Part shown: piece after piece, positions 35,799 to 42,498 of the stretch
Numbering within the stretch: the stretch's first letter is position 1
Layout of the letters: every line of letters starts with the position of its first letter
NCBI GenBank assembly: GCA_902774185.1
Contig: CACYHE010000005.1
Location: 71,935 to 135,934, forward strand
Origin: an uncultured Bacteroidales bacterium
Lineage (GTDB): Bacteria > Bacteroidota > Bacteroidia > Bacteroidales > Paludibacteraceae
Direction: 5' to 3'
Length of the DNA: 64,000 nt
Made by a program: the position numbers and the translations under genes
The notes under the pieces: model-generated
Database searches by the model: none
Told to the model about the DNA's origin: nothing
Seen by the model: only the letters and a program-made list of their open reading frames with translations

Positions 35799-36938
35799 TC
35801 AGACATTGAAAAGGAAATGCATGATATCTCCGTCTTGTACGACGTAGTCTTTTCCTTCGATGCCGAGTTTGCCGGCAGCCCGGCATTGTGCTTCGCCTCC
35901 AAGCTCGATGAAATCGGCATATTTGATCACTTCGGCACGAATGAAACCGCGTTCGAAGTCGGTGTGTATCACCCCGGCACACTGCGGAGCTTTTGCGCCC
36001 GCTTTGAAGGTCCATGCCCTCACTTCGTCCGATCCGGCGGTGAGGAAGGTACGGAGGTTGAGTAGGGCATAGGCTGCTTTGATGAGCCGGTTGACACCGG
36101 ACTCCTGCAGGCCGATCTCTTCGAGGAACATCTGCCGCTCGTCGTAGGTCTCCAGTTCGGCTATTTCGCTTTCTATCTTGGCAGCCAGCACAAGCACCTG
36201 CGGTTCCTGCATGGTTTTTCCGTCTGCGGAGACTCTCCGCTCGTCCTTGACGGCTTCGCGTACCTGCTCGACATAGGCGTTGCCGGATACGGCGGCACTC
36301 TCATCGACGTTGCAGACGTACATAACGGGTTTGTTGGTGAGCAAGAAGAGGTCCCGTGCTGCGGCTTCCTGCTCTTTGTTCTCCAGTTCGACGGTCCGTG
36401 CGTTCTTGCCTTGGGACAGTGCTTCTCGGTATTTGACGAGCACTTCGAGTTGCAGTTTGGCATTTTTGTCCCCTCCTGCTTTGGCTGCTTTCTCGCATTT
36501 CTGGATACGGCTCTCTACGGTCTCGAGGTCTTTGAGTTGCAGTTCGGCATCGATGATCTCTTTGTCACGCACAGGGTTGACGGATCCATCGACATGCACG
36601 ACGTTCTCGTCGTCGAAGCAGCGGAGCACATGGATGATAGCGTCTGTCTCACGGATGTTGGCAAGGAACTTGTTTCCGAGTCCTTCACCCTTGCTGGCGC
36701 CCTTGACCAATCCGGCGATATCGACGATTTCAACGGTAGTGGGTATGACTCCCCGTTCGGGATGGCATATCTCGCCGAGTTTGATAAGCCGTTCATCGGG
36801 AACGGTGATGACGCCCACGTTAGGTTCGATGGTACAGAAGGGGAAGTTGGCGCTTTGCGCCTTGGCGTTACTCAGACAATTAAAGAGGGTACTTTTGCCC
36901 ACATTCGGCAGGCCCACTATTCCACATTGCAATGACAT
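35799..36938 (-). CDS. ychF: Ribosome-binding ATPase YchF
   Basis: Obg-family P-loop ATPase that associates with ribosomes. The 379-residue chain has GIVGLPNVGKSTLFN (G1), NFPFCTIEPNVGVI, DIAGLVKGASKGEGLG (G3), VCNVDES in place of the GTP-specific NKxD motif (which explains ATP use), and a C-terminal TGS domain (TFLTAGSDEVRAWTF, IHTDFERGFIRAEVI). It is slightly longer than the usual 363-367. Promoter 36965-36996 is divergent from that of the next gene. Identity secure. Confidence 0.96.
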   Translation of the reverse strand: MSLQCGIVGLPNVGKSTLFNCLSNAKAQSANFPFCTIEPNVGVITVPDERLIKLGEICHPERGVIPTTVEIVDIAGLVKGASKGEGLGNKFLANIRETDAIIHVLRCFDDENVVHVDGSVNPVRDKEIIDAELQLKDLETVESRIQKCEKAAKAGGDKNAKLQLEVLVKYREALSQGKNARTVELENKEQEAAARDLFLLTNKPVMYVCNVDESAAVSGNAYVEQVREAVKDERRVSADGKTMQEPQVLVLAAKIESEIAELETYDERQMFLEEIGLQESGVNRLIKAAYALLNLRTFLTAGSDEVRAWTFKAGAKAPQCAGVIHTDFERGFIRAEVIKYADFIELGGEAQCRAAGKLGIEGKDYVVQDGDIMHFLFNV

Positions 36939-36964
36939 GATTATTGACGATTAAAAAACGGCTG

Positions 36965-36996
36965 CAAAGGTACAAAAAATATCCGAATTGTGCAAA
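36965..36996 (-). promoter_or_regulatory. Promoter of ychF
   Basis: Minus-strand -7 TACCTTTG (36965-36972) and -33 TTTG (36993-36996); its -33 is 4 bp from the opposing -33 at 37001. Confidence 0.8.
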
Positions 36997-37000
36997 TAAA

Positions 37001-37032
37001 TTTGCATATATCATTTGTTTTTTGTAATTTTG
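37001..37032 (+). promoter_or_regulatory. Promoter of the 37041 gene
   Basis: -33 TTTG (37001-37004) and -7 TAATTTTG (37025-37032). The ATG at 37041 is only 8 bp beyond, suggesting a leaderless or near-leaderless mRNA. Confidence 0.75.
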
Positions 37033-37040
37033 CAGCGAAA

Positions 37041-37640
37041 ATGAAAAGTCAGAAGGGACAAATATTGTATCGGGTTGACCGGTTTGCCGCTCGTGTGTTG
37101 CGCATAGTGGTAGTACTTTTCGTTGTCCTGCTTGTGCTTGCATGTTTTGGCATAGAGAGCCGCTACGCATGGTATATCAGCGGAGGACTCTTCGCACTCA
37201 GCGTCCTCTGCCGTATTATTTTGTCTCCTTTCGTTAAGAGTGAAGAGGAGGAAGAATTTGAGCAGCAAGTAGAATATATCCTGTCCAGGAAATCTTGCGA
37301 AGAAAGCAAACCTTCCGTCACCAACACGGACTATACCCCTCTTCGAAACCTGAACCATTCGCAGGAAGGTTTTGTCAAACAACATTTATTCCGTTTGCCG
37401 GAAAATCCCAATAAACCCGGATTCATCAACTTGGCGCTTGTATCGCACTATTTGACAGCTTTGGAGAAGATGGGGAATGCGGACTTGATAGACAAACACA
37501 ACTTACGCTTGTGGGTGGCTCAAGTCACGCAAAAACAAGTGCCCTCTTCCAGCCAATTTAATGAAGCGATTCCAAGCAAGGCTAATACGAAAATAGCCAA
37601 TGCCCGCAGAGATATTGAGCGCCTTTTTCAGGCTAAGTAA
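37041..37640 (+). CDS. Hypothetical membrane protein with conserved C-terminal domain
   Basis: Not recognised by name. The 199-residue protein has two transmembrane helices (about 20-42 and 48-66: IVVVLFVVLLVLACFG, WYISGGLFALSVLCRIIL). A short acidic linker (SEEEEEFEQQV) and a cytoplasmic C-terminal domain follow, with RLPENPNKPGFINLALVSHY and KANTKIANARRDIERLF. I chose the ATG at 37041, right after the promoter; the longer frame would start inside the -33 box. It overlaps the convergent downstream gene by 13 bp. No role can be assigned. Confidence 0.75.
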   Translation: MKSQKGQILYRVDRFAARVLRIVVVLFVVLLVLACFGIESRYAWYISGGLFALSVLCRIILSPFVKSEEEEEFEQQVEYILSRKSCEESKPSVTNTDYTPLRNLNHSQEGFVKQHLFRLPENPNKPGFINLALVSHYLTALEKMGNADLIDKHNLRLWVAQVTQKQVPSSSQFNEAIPSKANTKIANARRDIERLFQAK

Positions 37641-38053
37641 TCCAATATTGGTCGATTCAAATATCGCGAATATAGTTCTTCCTCTTCGGAGTTCCGCCAA
37701 AGATCATTATGGGAATCATAGGCGTATAAAATCTCCGCTTCATAATCGTATACAAAATACTCCGATTTCGGGAAACGTACTATTAGCTCATAACACTTTT
37801 TTATAATTGGCAGGCACTCCTTATGCGTTGTAATCTCAAAGATTACCAGTGGGTTGTGATCCTCATCGAAGATAACGATATCAGGAGCCAAATCATTCCA
37901 ATTGTCCGTTACCGTGGCCTCGGAAAGAGGCTCAAATCCTTTCGGCATCAACTCATTAAACATTCGTGCGTGCAGATGAGACATAACTTGCTGGTGTCTC
38001 CATTTCGGGCGAGGACTCATCCCAACGCCTGTGTAATTGTCTAATAATCCCAT
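37628..38053 (-). CDS. Uma2/PD-(D/E)XK nuclease-like protein
   Basis: The 141-residue protein has APDIVIFDEDHNPLVIFEI, which looks like the Uma2 / PD-(D/E)XK core in which Asp and Glu bind metal, though the last lysine of the motif is replaced (EITTHKE has Lys five residues on). The C-terminal part (PKSEYFVYDYEAEILYAYD) fits the Uma2 habit of listing a sequence of beta strands. Nuclease activity is unproven. Its promoter is weaker (38073-38104, -33 box ATTG). Confidence 0.6.
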   Translation of the reverse strand: MGLLDNYTGVGMSPRPKWRHQQVMSHLHARMFNELMPKGFEPLSEATVTDNWNDLAPDIVIFDEDHNPLVIFEITTHKECLPIIKKCYELIVRFPKSEYFVYDYEAEILYAYDSHNDLWRNSEEEELYSRYLNRPILDYLA

Positions 38054-38072
38054 AATCTTTTAATTTTTTTTG

Positions 38073-38104
38073 CAAAGGTACATTATTATTTTCACATGCG
38101 CAAT
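38073..38104 (-). promoter_or_regulatory. Weak promoter of the Uma2-like gene
   Basis: Minus-strand -7 TACCTTTG (38073-38080); the -33 position carries ATTG instead of TTTG/CTTG. Confidence 0.5.
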
Positions 38105-38162
38105 AATTACCATCTCTTTTAGCTATCCATTTATTCGATTTCTTCGATATCGGCATCGAACT

Positions 38163-38246
38163 TTTGCTTATTCCCTCAAAATGCAGTAATTTTGCACGAA
38201 AAATCAACTAAACTCTTGCGTATATGCGAAAAATATTGTACCTTTG
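38163..38246 (+). promoter_or_regulatory. Tandem promoters P1 and P2 before a structured leader
   Basis: P1: -33 TTTG 38163-38166, -7 TAATTTTG 38187-38194. P2: -33 CTTG 38215-38218, -7 TACCTTTG 38239-38246. Both spaced 20 bp, and 52 bp from each other. Confidence 0.75.
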
Positions 38247-38249
38247 CAC

Positions 38250-38470
38250 CCGAAAAGAAATATTGGGCACAGGTGTGTGCCTATCAGTAGCGTTATAAGC
38301 TAAACTTGTGTTTTTGAAACTTCGACAACTTCAAAACTAATTATCTATGCAAGCAAAGCCTATGCGCTCGCGCCATCGGCGTGGGCTTTTGCGTAGAATT
38401 TGAATAGATAAGGTAGTCGAAGACCTCAAAAACTCAAATGAAGCGAACAAAAGTTCACGTTTTTAATTGT
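38250..38470 (+). ncRNA. Candidate structured RNA or long leader, rod-shaped
   Basis: This fills most of the 447-bp gap 38054-38501. A 6-bp hairpin GGCACA/TGTGCC (38266-38281) is followed by a long nested rod: GTTTTTGA 38310-38317 with TCAAAAAC 38426-38433, CTTCGAC 38320-38326 with GTCGAAG 38416-38422, TTATCTAT 38341-38348 with ATAGATAA 38404-38411, and AAAGCC with GGCTTT around CGCC/GGCG. A rod with internal bubbles recalls 6S RNA, but I cannot confirm the family. A GAAC/GTTC hairpin plus TTTTT near 38449-38465 may terminate it. Alternatively it is a 250-nt leader of the 38502 gene. Confidence 0.55.
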
Positions 38471-38501
38471 AGTGTGCGTTAAATATCAAACATAAATAAT
38501 A

Positions 38502-39143
38502 ATGAAACACAATCTTTTAAAATCCATTGCTTGCATAGCAATGTTATTAACTACAACTATTGCATTAGCAGAAGATAATTCTCTGGCACGAGTAGAAAAT
38601 TATAGTGGTGTATACGTATTTACAGATTGCACCCCTATCGCTTCCTATGAGATATTAGGCGATGTGTATTTCGACAAAGAGGGGAAGCAGAACGCAATGG
38701 TTTTGCCCCTTTATAACGCTTCAACCGGAACAATGAATACAACGGCCATAACTTATAATGAGACACCTCAATATACCGACATTCGCGATGGTTTAATCGC
38801 TCAGGCCGTTATGGCTAACAGACAGGTTGAAGGGTTATTACTTACTATGACAAAAGAAGGAGAAGGACGCGCGACTCTAATTAAATTCAAAGAAGGAGAA
38901 GAAGATAAAGCTTTAGCTCGTGTAAAACCTCACCTTGGAGTTTTTGTGTTTACCGATTGTACTCCCGTTAATACATTCTCGTTCGTTGGTAAAATTAATA
39001 AGGCAGGTGGAATGAGCTCTGATTATAATGATTTGCGTGACCGCCTTATCAAAAAGGCACTAAAGAAATACCCCTCCGCACAAGGAATCATTACACGTTT
39101 TGTGTCTGGCGGATATGATTCAGCTGAAGCTATTAGATTTTAA
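38502..39143 (+). CDS. Hypothetical secreted protein made of two tandem domain copies
   Basis: Not a named family to me. The 213-residue product has a signal peptide (cleavage near IALAED) and an internal duplication: SLARVENYSGVYVFTDCTP (about 26-44) is repeated as ALARVKPHLGVFVFTDCTP (about 140-158). Each copy is followed by a strand (EILGDVYF, SFVGKINK) and a helix-rich part (DIRDGLIAQAV, DLRDRLIKKAL), each copy about 80-110 residues. The shared Cys in TDCTP could form a disulfide in the periplasm. AT-rich relative to housekeeping genes. Next gene 18 bp on is a PKD lipoprotein; both likely share a transcript from 38.2 kb. Confidence 0.7.
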   Translation: MKHNLLKSIACIAMLLTTTIALAEDNSLARVENYSGVYVFTDCTPIASYEILGDVYFDKEGKQNAMVLPLYNASTGTMNTTAITYNETPQYTDIRDGLIAQAVMANRQVEGLLLTMTKEGEGRATLIKFKEGEEDKALARVKPHLGVFVFTDCTPVNTFSFVGKINKAGGMSSDYNDLRDRLIKKALKKYPSAQGIITRFVSGGYDSAEAIRF

Positions 39144-39161
39144 TTAAAATACATAAATGAT

Positions 39162-39881
39162 ATGAAGAAATTATTACTATTCGCATTTGTATTGATGGCC
39201 GTTATTGGCTGTAAAGACAGTAATCCGCCCACGCAAGGGACTAATTCGAGACCAGGGGACAACAATGGTGCATCCCAAAGTGTGACGGTTGATTTTTCCT
39301 ATCAGTTAACAGGTCCATTCATGTATTCTTTTACTAACACCTCACAAGGTGCAGATAGTTATAAATGGGACTTCGGCGATGGCACTTGGTCGAATGATAG
39401 AGATGCTATACACCAATATGCTTCCGAAGGAACTTATACGGTCACGTTAACGGGTACCGCTGGAAATCAAAAATATGACTGTCGTAAGAAAATTACGGTC
39501 AAAAAACCTGCCATCTATATTGCGGGTTACAAGTTATATAAAATTCCGTATGAAAATAAATATTATAAGGTGGCTTGCGAAGACGATGATTGGTTCTCAA
39601 CCGAATGGGGTTTTACAACCGCATATACACCGTTGCTTGATAATTCGGATATTCCGTACATAAAGTATTTCAATACTCCATTGATAATGGACAAACTGGA
39701 TGGCGACAATTATTACACATTCTATGTGTACCACACCTCAAATACCAGTTCTACAAGTGGAGATACGCAATGTCTTAAACAAAAATTGCAAAAGACGGAA
39801 ATACTGAAATACAAAGAGGAACATGTCCTCACAAGTGATAACGGACAAACCAAAATAGGCATTCTAATGGAATACCGTTAG
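39162..39881 (+). CDS. PKD-domain lipoprotein
   Basis: The 239-residue product has a lipoprotein signal (lipobox VIGC, Cys17), a Ser/Asn-rich linker and one PKD domain (about 40-115) with YKWDFGDGTWSNDRDAIHQY and GTYTVTLTG. The C-terminal 120 residues are of unknown fold (IYIAGYKLYKIPYENKYYKV). PKD domains mediate protein or glycan contacts at the surface. The terminator hairpin at 39916-39940 follows the stop by 35 bp. Confidence 0.8.
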   Translation: MKKLLLFAFVLMAVIGCKDSNPPTQGTNSRPGDNNGASQSVTVDFSYQLTGPFMYSFTNTSQGADSYKWDFGDGTWSNDRDAIHQYASEGTYTVTLTGTAGNQKYDCRKKITVKKPAIYIAGYKLYKIPYENKYYKVACEDDDWFSTEWGFTTAYTPLLDNSDIPYIKYFNTPLIMDKLDGDNYYTFYVYHTSNTSSTSGDTQCLKQKLQKTEILKYKEEHVLTSDNGQTKIGILMEYR

Positions 39882-39914
39882 ATTTGTCTGCCGAAATACA
39901 TTCCTCTACACTCA

Positions 39915-39980
39915 TGAACGCGCGTACCCAACGCGCGTTCTATGATTAAATGCGCAAAAATTTGCACATTTATTTGCATA
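39915..39980 (+). repeat. 65-bp terminator-promoter module, copy 1
   Basis: GAACGCGCGT-accca-ACGCGCGTTC hairpin, then ATTAAATGCGCAAAAAT and CACATTTATTTGCAT carrying the -33 box. Nearly identical to 41132-41195; the two copies bracket the ATPase/STAS operon. Confidence 0.85.
39916..39940 (+). terminator. Terminator of the PKD lipoprotein gene
   Basis: Perfect 10-bp GC-rich stem GAACGCGCGT/ACGCGCGTTC with a 5-base loop. Only a weak T-run follows, so it may act as a processing or roadblock hairpin. Confidence 0.6.
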
Positions 39981-40004
39981 TTCCAAAAATTTGTTGTAAT
40001 TTTG
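39973..40004 (+). promoter_or_regulatory. Promoter of the ATPase/STAS pair
   Basis: -33 TTTG (39973-39976) and -7 TAATTTTG (39997-40004), 20 bp apart. Confidence 0.75.
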
Positions 40005-40013
40005 CAGCGCAAA

Positions 40014-40040
40014 ATGAAAAAATCGTGCCCTCGTGACTAA
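40014..40040 (+). CDS. Possible 8-codon leader peptide (MKKSCPRD)
   Basis: ATG AAA AAA TCG TGC CCT CGT GAC TAA lies at the start of the predicted mRNA, ten bases before the ATPase start codon at 40050. Translation could couple to the downstream gene. It may be chance; no comparative evidence. Confidence 0.25.
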   Translation: MKKSCPRD

Positions 40041-40049
40041 GAAAAAGAT

Positions 40050-40769
40050 ATGATTAATAGCACGGACATATTCTCTTTGGAAAGTACCTTATCCGCATTC
40101 TTTGATTGCATCACCAAGAGCAGTCAAACGGAGTCGGTATCTCCTTTCCTCCAAGCTATGACGTCTATTTTTCATGGTCAAACAGCTCCATTAGTCATTC
40201 CTTTTGACTTAGACGACGAATCTACGGCAAAGGTGATAGACCAGCTAAAAGAGCACCTCACACCTTATTGCCCGGACACGCTGAAATTACTCAACATGCC
40301 GTTGACGTACTTATTGGATGAGTTGATCTGCAATATCCAACAGCACGCACAAGCGGACAAAGGTTATGCGTATCTCATGTATAACAAGGTCGCCAAGACG
40401 ATAGAAATCCTGATTGCAGATTTTGGCATTACGATTTACGGTAGTTATGTGGCTGCGCAGAAACACCTTGACAAGTTGGGTGATAGCGATGCTGAGGCTC
40501 TTAATCTTGCGCAAAACGGCTATTCTGTCAAGAACTTGCCGGATACGGAAAATCGAGGTTATGGCATCTCGTCGAACATGAAGATGGTAGTGGACGGTTT
40601 GCATGGTGAGTTTGCTGTACTTTCCGGTAATGCATTGATGTTGCAAGTGCCGAACAAACGGGCTATCCTAGCCTTGCCTCCGGAAATAGATTTCAAAGGT
40701 ACAATGATTATGGTTCGTATCCCGGCACAAGTACCTGATGGTTTTAACCTTTATAATTATATGAGTTAG
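40050..40769 (+). CDS. GHKL-type ATPase (RsbW/SpoIIAB-like)
   Basis: The 239-residue protein carries a histidine-kinase-like ATPase fold without a kinase core: N-box LLDELICNIQQHAQ, G1-like IADFGITIYG and a G2-like NRGYGISS. The N-terminal 70 residues are not recognised. Such proteins bind ATP and act as anti-sigma or partner-switch kinases. It is separated by one base from a STAS-like gene, the classic layout for an antagonist pair. No sigma factor is nearby, so the target is open; it is a candidate signalling or stress module. Confidence 0.75.
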   Translation: MINSTDIFSLESTLSAFFDCITKSSQTESVSPFLQAMTSIFHGQTAPLVIPFDLDDESTAKVIDQLKEHLTPYCPDTLKLLNMPLTYLLDELICNIQQHAQADKGYAYLMYNKVAKTIEILIADFGITIYGSYVAAQKHLDKLGDSDAEALNLAQNGYSVKNLPDTENRGYGISSNMKMVVDGLHGEFAVLSGNALMLQVPNKRAILALPPEIDFKGTMIMVRIPAQVPDGFNLYNYMS

Positions 40770-40770
40770 T

Positions 40771-41106
40771 ATGAAGCAGATTATCAATATACAAGAGCAA
40801 TATGGCGCAGAGTTACATACGCGTCAAATGATGGAACGTTTAACCGCTTCTTTGGATCCGTCCAACGAATACTTGTTGGATATGAGTGGTGTAGAGCAGA
40901 TCTCCCGTTCTGCGGCAGACGAACTCTATAACCTTACGCATAGCGATATGCATGTGGATTTGATCAATCTCGAACCTTTTGTTGAAAAAATGCTTTCTGC
41001 AGTTACCAAAGGTCGTTTTTTGCCGCGTCAACATTCCGCTGGAGACATGCCTATTATTCAATGTTCCACAATAGGCAGTGTGCAACGCCAATTGATGGCT
41101 AAATAA
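40771..41106 (+). CDS. STAS-like DUF4325-type protein
   Basis: The 111-residue product fits the STAS-like DUF4325 fold: EYLLDMSGVEQISRSAADEL has the buried strand and the Ser/Ala-rich helix turn where anti-anti-sigma factors carry the regulatory serine, and DLINLEPFVEKMLSAVTKG forms a second unit. It is translated with the upstream ATPase (one-base gap), so the two probably form a complex or a partner switch. Its terminator hairpin is 41133-41157. Regulation of, or by, the ATPase is inferred. Confidence 0.7.
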   Translation: MKQIINIQEQYGAELHTRQMMERLTASLDPSNEYLLDMSGVEQISRSAADELYNLTHSDMHVDLINLEPFVEKMLSAVTKGRFLPRQHSAGDMPIIQCSTIGSVQRQLMAK

Positions 41107-41131
41107 ACCCTCATTGTTTTTTCTATCCTCT

Positions 41132-41195
41132 AGAACGCGCGTACCCAACGCGCGTTCTTTTATTAAATGCGCAAAAATTCACACATTTATTTGCA
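41132..41195 (+). repeat. 65-bp terminator-promoter module, copy 2
   Basis: Same hairpin and same ATTAAATGCGCAAAAAT / CACATTTATTTGCAT sequence as 39915-39980, with only a few substitutions. Ends at the -33 box of the next promoter. Confidence 0.85.
41133..41165 (+). terminator. Terminator of the STAS gene
   Basis: GAACGCGCGT/ACGCGCGTTC hairpin (41133-41157) followed by TTTTATT. Confidence 0.7.
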
Positions 41196-41221
41196 TGTGT
41201 TGGAAAAAAGCTATATCTTTG
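41190..41221 (+). promoter_or_regulatory. Promoter of a candidate small RNA
   Basis: -33 TTTG (41190-41193) and -7 TATCTTTG (41214-41221), 20 bp apart; no protein gene of usual size follows on this strand. Confidence 0.75.
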
Positions 41222-41297
41222 CACTCGATTTGACTCAACTGTATCGGCTTCGGAGGTAAAGATTTAAAAGAACTGAATTTATTAAAACTATAGAACT

Positions 41298-41330
41298 ATG
41301 TCACAAGAGACTACTCAACTTCTTTCATAG
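41298..41330 (+). CDS. Possible 10-codon peptide (MSQETTQLLS)
   Basis: Complete ATG-to-TAG frame inside the candidate sRNA, preceded by an A-rich stretch. Length is within chance expectation; reported because promoter and terminator frame it. Confidence 0.2.
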   Translation: MSQETTQLLS

Positions 41331-41407
41331 GCGGTTACCATTTACAAAAAGACGATATAATATCGTCTGAAAAAGTATGATCTATTTGTATTTAAGTGCA
41401 CAAGAGA

Positions 41408-41436
41408 ACTCTCACCGAAAAAGACGAGAGTTTTTT
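41408..41436 (+). terminator. Terminator of the candidate sRNA
   Basis: ACTCTC (41408-41413) pairs with GAGAGT (41426-41431), followed by six Ts in all. Confidence 0.75.
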
Positions 41437-41459
41437 GTATCTATCTGCGACGGAAAAGG

Positions 41460-42227
41460 CTAATATGGAGGGGAAGGGGTGTATTGGCGGAGCCATTTGT
41501 GGGCGGAATCGTTGGCGGTGCGATGTCGGAAGGCGGGAGTAAAATGGCGGGAGGGACGGAGGTCTATGGGAGAGAAGGAAATATCGTTTGAGGTAGTTTG
41601 ATGTTGTTTGAGATCGTTTGAGGTGGTTTGAGATGCGGATACAGACGCAGAACTTTCATTCTGCGCAGCCAACGGAGTATTTCGTGAGGCGGATTGAGCG
41701 GATTGGAGACGGGAGTGATCTTCGGATTGGAGGCGGGATTGTTGCTCGGCTTTGAGGTCGCGGTAGATACAGACGTAGGCGTATTGATAGAAACGGGAGT
41801 AGGCTTTGAGACCGGGTTCGGGGGCGTGACCGCCTTTGACGACACGGTAGTAATGACGGAAGAAACGCATTCTCCATTCAAGGGCTGCGTAGGAGTGGTC
41901 GTGCTCCAGGGCATGGGCGTAGCGCTGGGCTTGTTTGATGAGTTCGCGGTTAGCTACACAGGCTGCCGACCAGTGTGTCGGGAAGTGGTAGGTATAGCAT
42001 TGGAGGTAGCCGTAACGGTACTTACAATGCCGGAGGATAATATGTTTGCGGTAGTGTTGGCCTTCTTTGGCAGTATTCATGGCACCCCAGAGGGCGTTGA
42101 TGCATGTTACGGGTTCAAAATAGCGCACGCCTCGAGCGAGAGGAACGGAAAACTTTGAGCGAGGGACAAAAGTGCCGCAAGTGGCGCTCAAACGATTTAT
42201 AATGCTTGTTTTTAAATGCCGTGACAT
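41460..42227 (-). CDS. Hypothetical protein with repeat-derived linker
   Basis: I do not recognise this 255-residue protein. It is basic and aromatic-rich in residues 20-165 (VRYFEPVTCINALWGAMNTA, THWSAACVANRELIKQAQRY, YAALEWRMRFFRHYYRVVKG), which reads like a real folded helical domain. A low-complexity part follows (LQSEDHSRLQSAQSASRN) with the QTTSNDLKQHQTTSND segment encoded by five 10-nt repeats (41586-41635). No signal peptide or membrane helix. It has a strong promoter and a long structured leader. Translation of the C-terminal 80 residues may be unstructured. Existence is supported by promoter and composition, not homology. Confidence 0.55.
   Translation of the reverse strand: MSRHLKTSIINRLSATCGTFVPRSKFSVPLARGVRYFEPVTCINALWGAMNTAKEGQHYRKHIILRHCKYRYGYLQCYTYHFPTHWSAACVANRELIKQAQRYAHALEHDHSYAALEWRMRFFRHYYRVVKGGHAPEPGLKAYSRFYQYAYVCIYRDLKAEQQSRLQSEDHSRLQSAQSASRNTPLAAQNESSASVSASQTTSNDLKQHQTTSNDISFSPIDLRPSRHFTPAFRHRTANDSAHKWLRQYTPSPPY
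41586..41635. repeat. Five 10-nt repeats in the hypothetical gene
   Basis: GTTTGAGGTA, GTTTGATGTT, GTTTGAGATC, GTTTGAGGTG, GTTTGAGATG; encodes two QTTSND copies ten residues apart. Confidence 0.85.
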
Positions 42228-42417
42228 GTATTGTAATGTATTGTACTTATGTGTGTTATGCGTTTCTAAAATAAGTATGGTCTAGGATGAGTAGGTAACG
42301 CCTCCGAGAAGACCACGGTTTGAGCCCGTTTTGGGACCGAGGGGACTATGAAGAGGGTCATCCTTCGCGTTCTCACGCGAAGCACCCAACGAAAGACTAT
42401 GCTTGTTGGAAATCGGG
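42228..42417 (-). ncRNA. Structured leader (or independent RNA) with GNRA hairpin
   Basis: About 190 nt between the promoter at 42420-42451 and the ATG at 42227. It contains a perfect 8-bp hairpin closed by a GAGA (GNRA) tetraloop: CTTCGCGT/ACGCGAAG (42363-42382). C/G-rich segments follow, with CATAGTC occurring twice. It is much more GC-rich than normal Bacteroidota leaders. Could be a cis-regulatory element or a stand-alone RNA; no family recognised. Confidence 0.5.
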
Positions 42418-42419
42418 TG

Positions 42420-42451
42420 CAAAGGTACGAAAAATTTTTGAACTATGCAAA
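42420..42451 (-). promoter_or_regulatory. Promoter of the structured leader and the 41460 gene
   Basis: Minus-strand -7 TACCTTTG (42420-42427) and -33 TTTG (42448-42451) with 20-bp spacing. Confidence 0.75.
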
Positions 42452-42498
42452 TTTTTGGGGCTGAAAAATGGAAAAAATTGGACTGAGGTAGGACATCG

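Larger units (their letters stand above)
41228..41436 (+). ncRNA. Candidate sRNA of about 205 nt
   Basis: Bounded by the promoter at 41190-41221 and a clear intrinsic terminator (ACTCTC/GAGAGT stem, 41408-41431, then TTTTTT). It contains a hairpin AGACGATA/TATCGTCT (41350-41368) and a 10-codon frame MSQETTQLLS (41298-41330). It could be a regulatory RNA, a leader-peptide transcript or a small toxin-type RNA. No known family recognised. It fills the 352-bp gap 41107-41459. Confidence 0.6.

Noticed and set aside
42319-42345. tRNA-like T-arm sequence GGTTTGAGCCCG
   Set aside because: No matching anticodon, D-arm or acceptor stem around it; part of the GC-rich leader on the other strand.
42382-42420. 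GCACCC/GGGTGC stem in the leader of the 41460 gene
   Set aside because: One arm overlaps the -7 box and would mostly lie before the transcription start.
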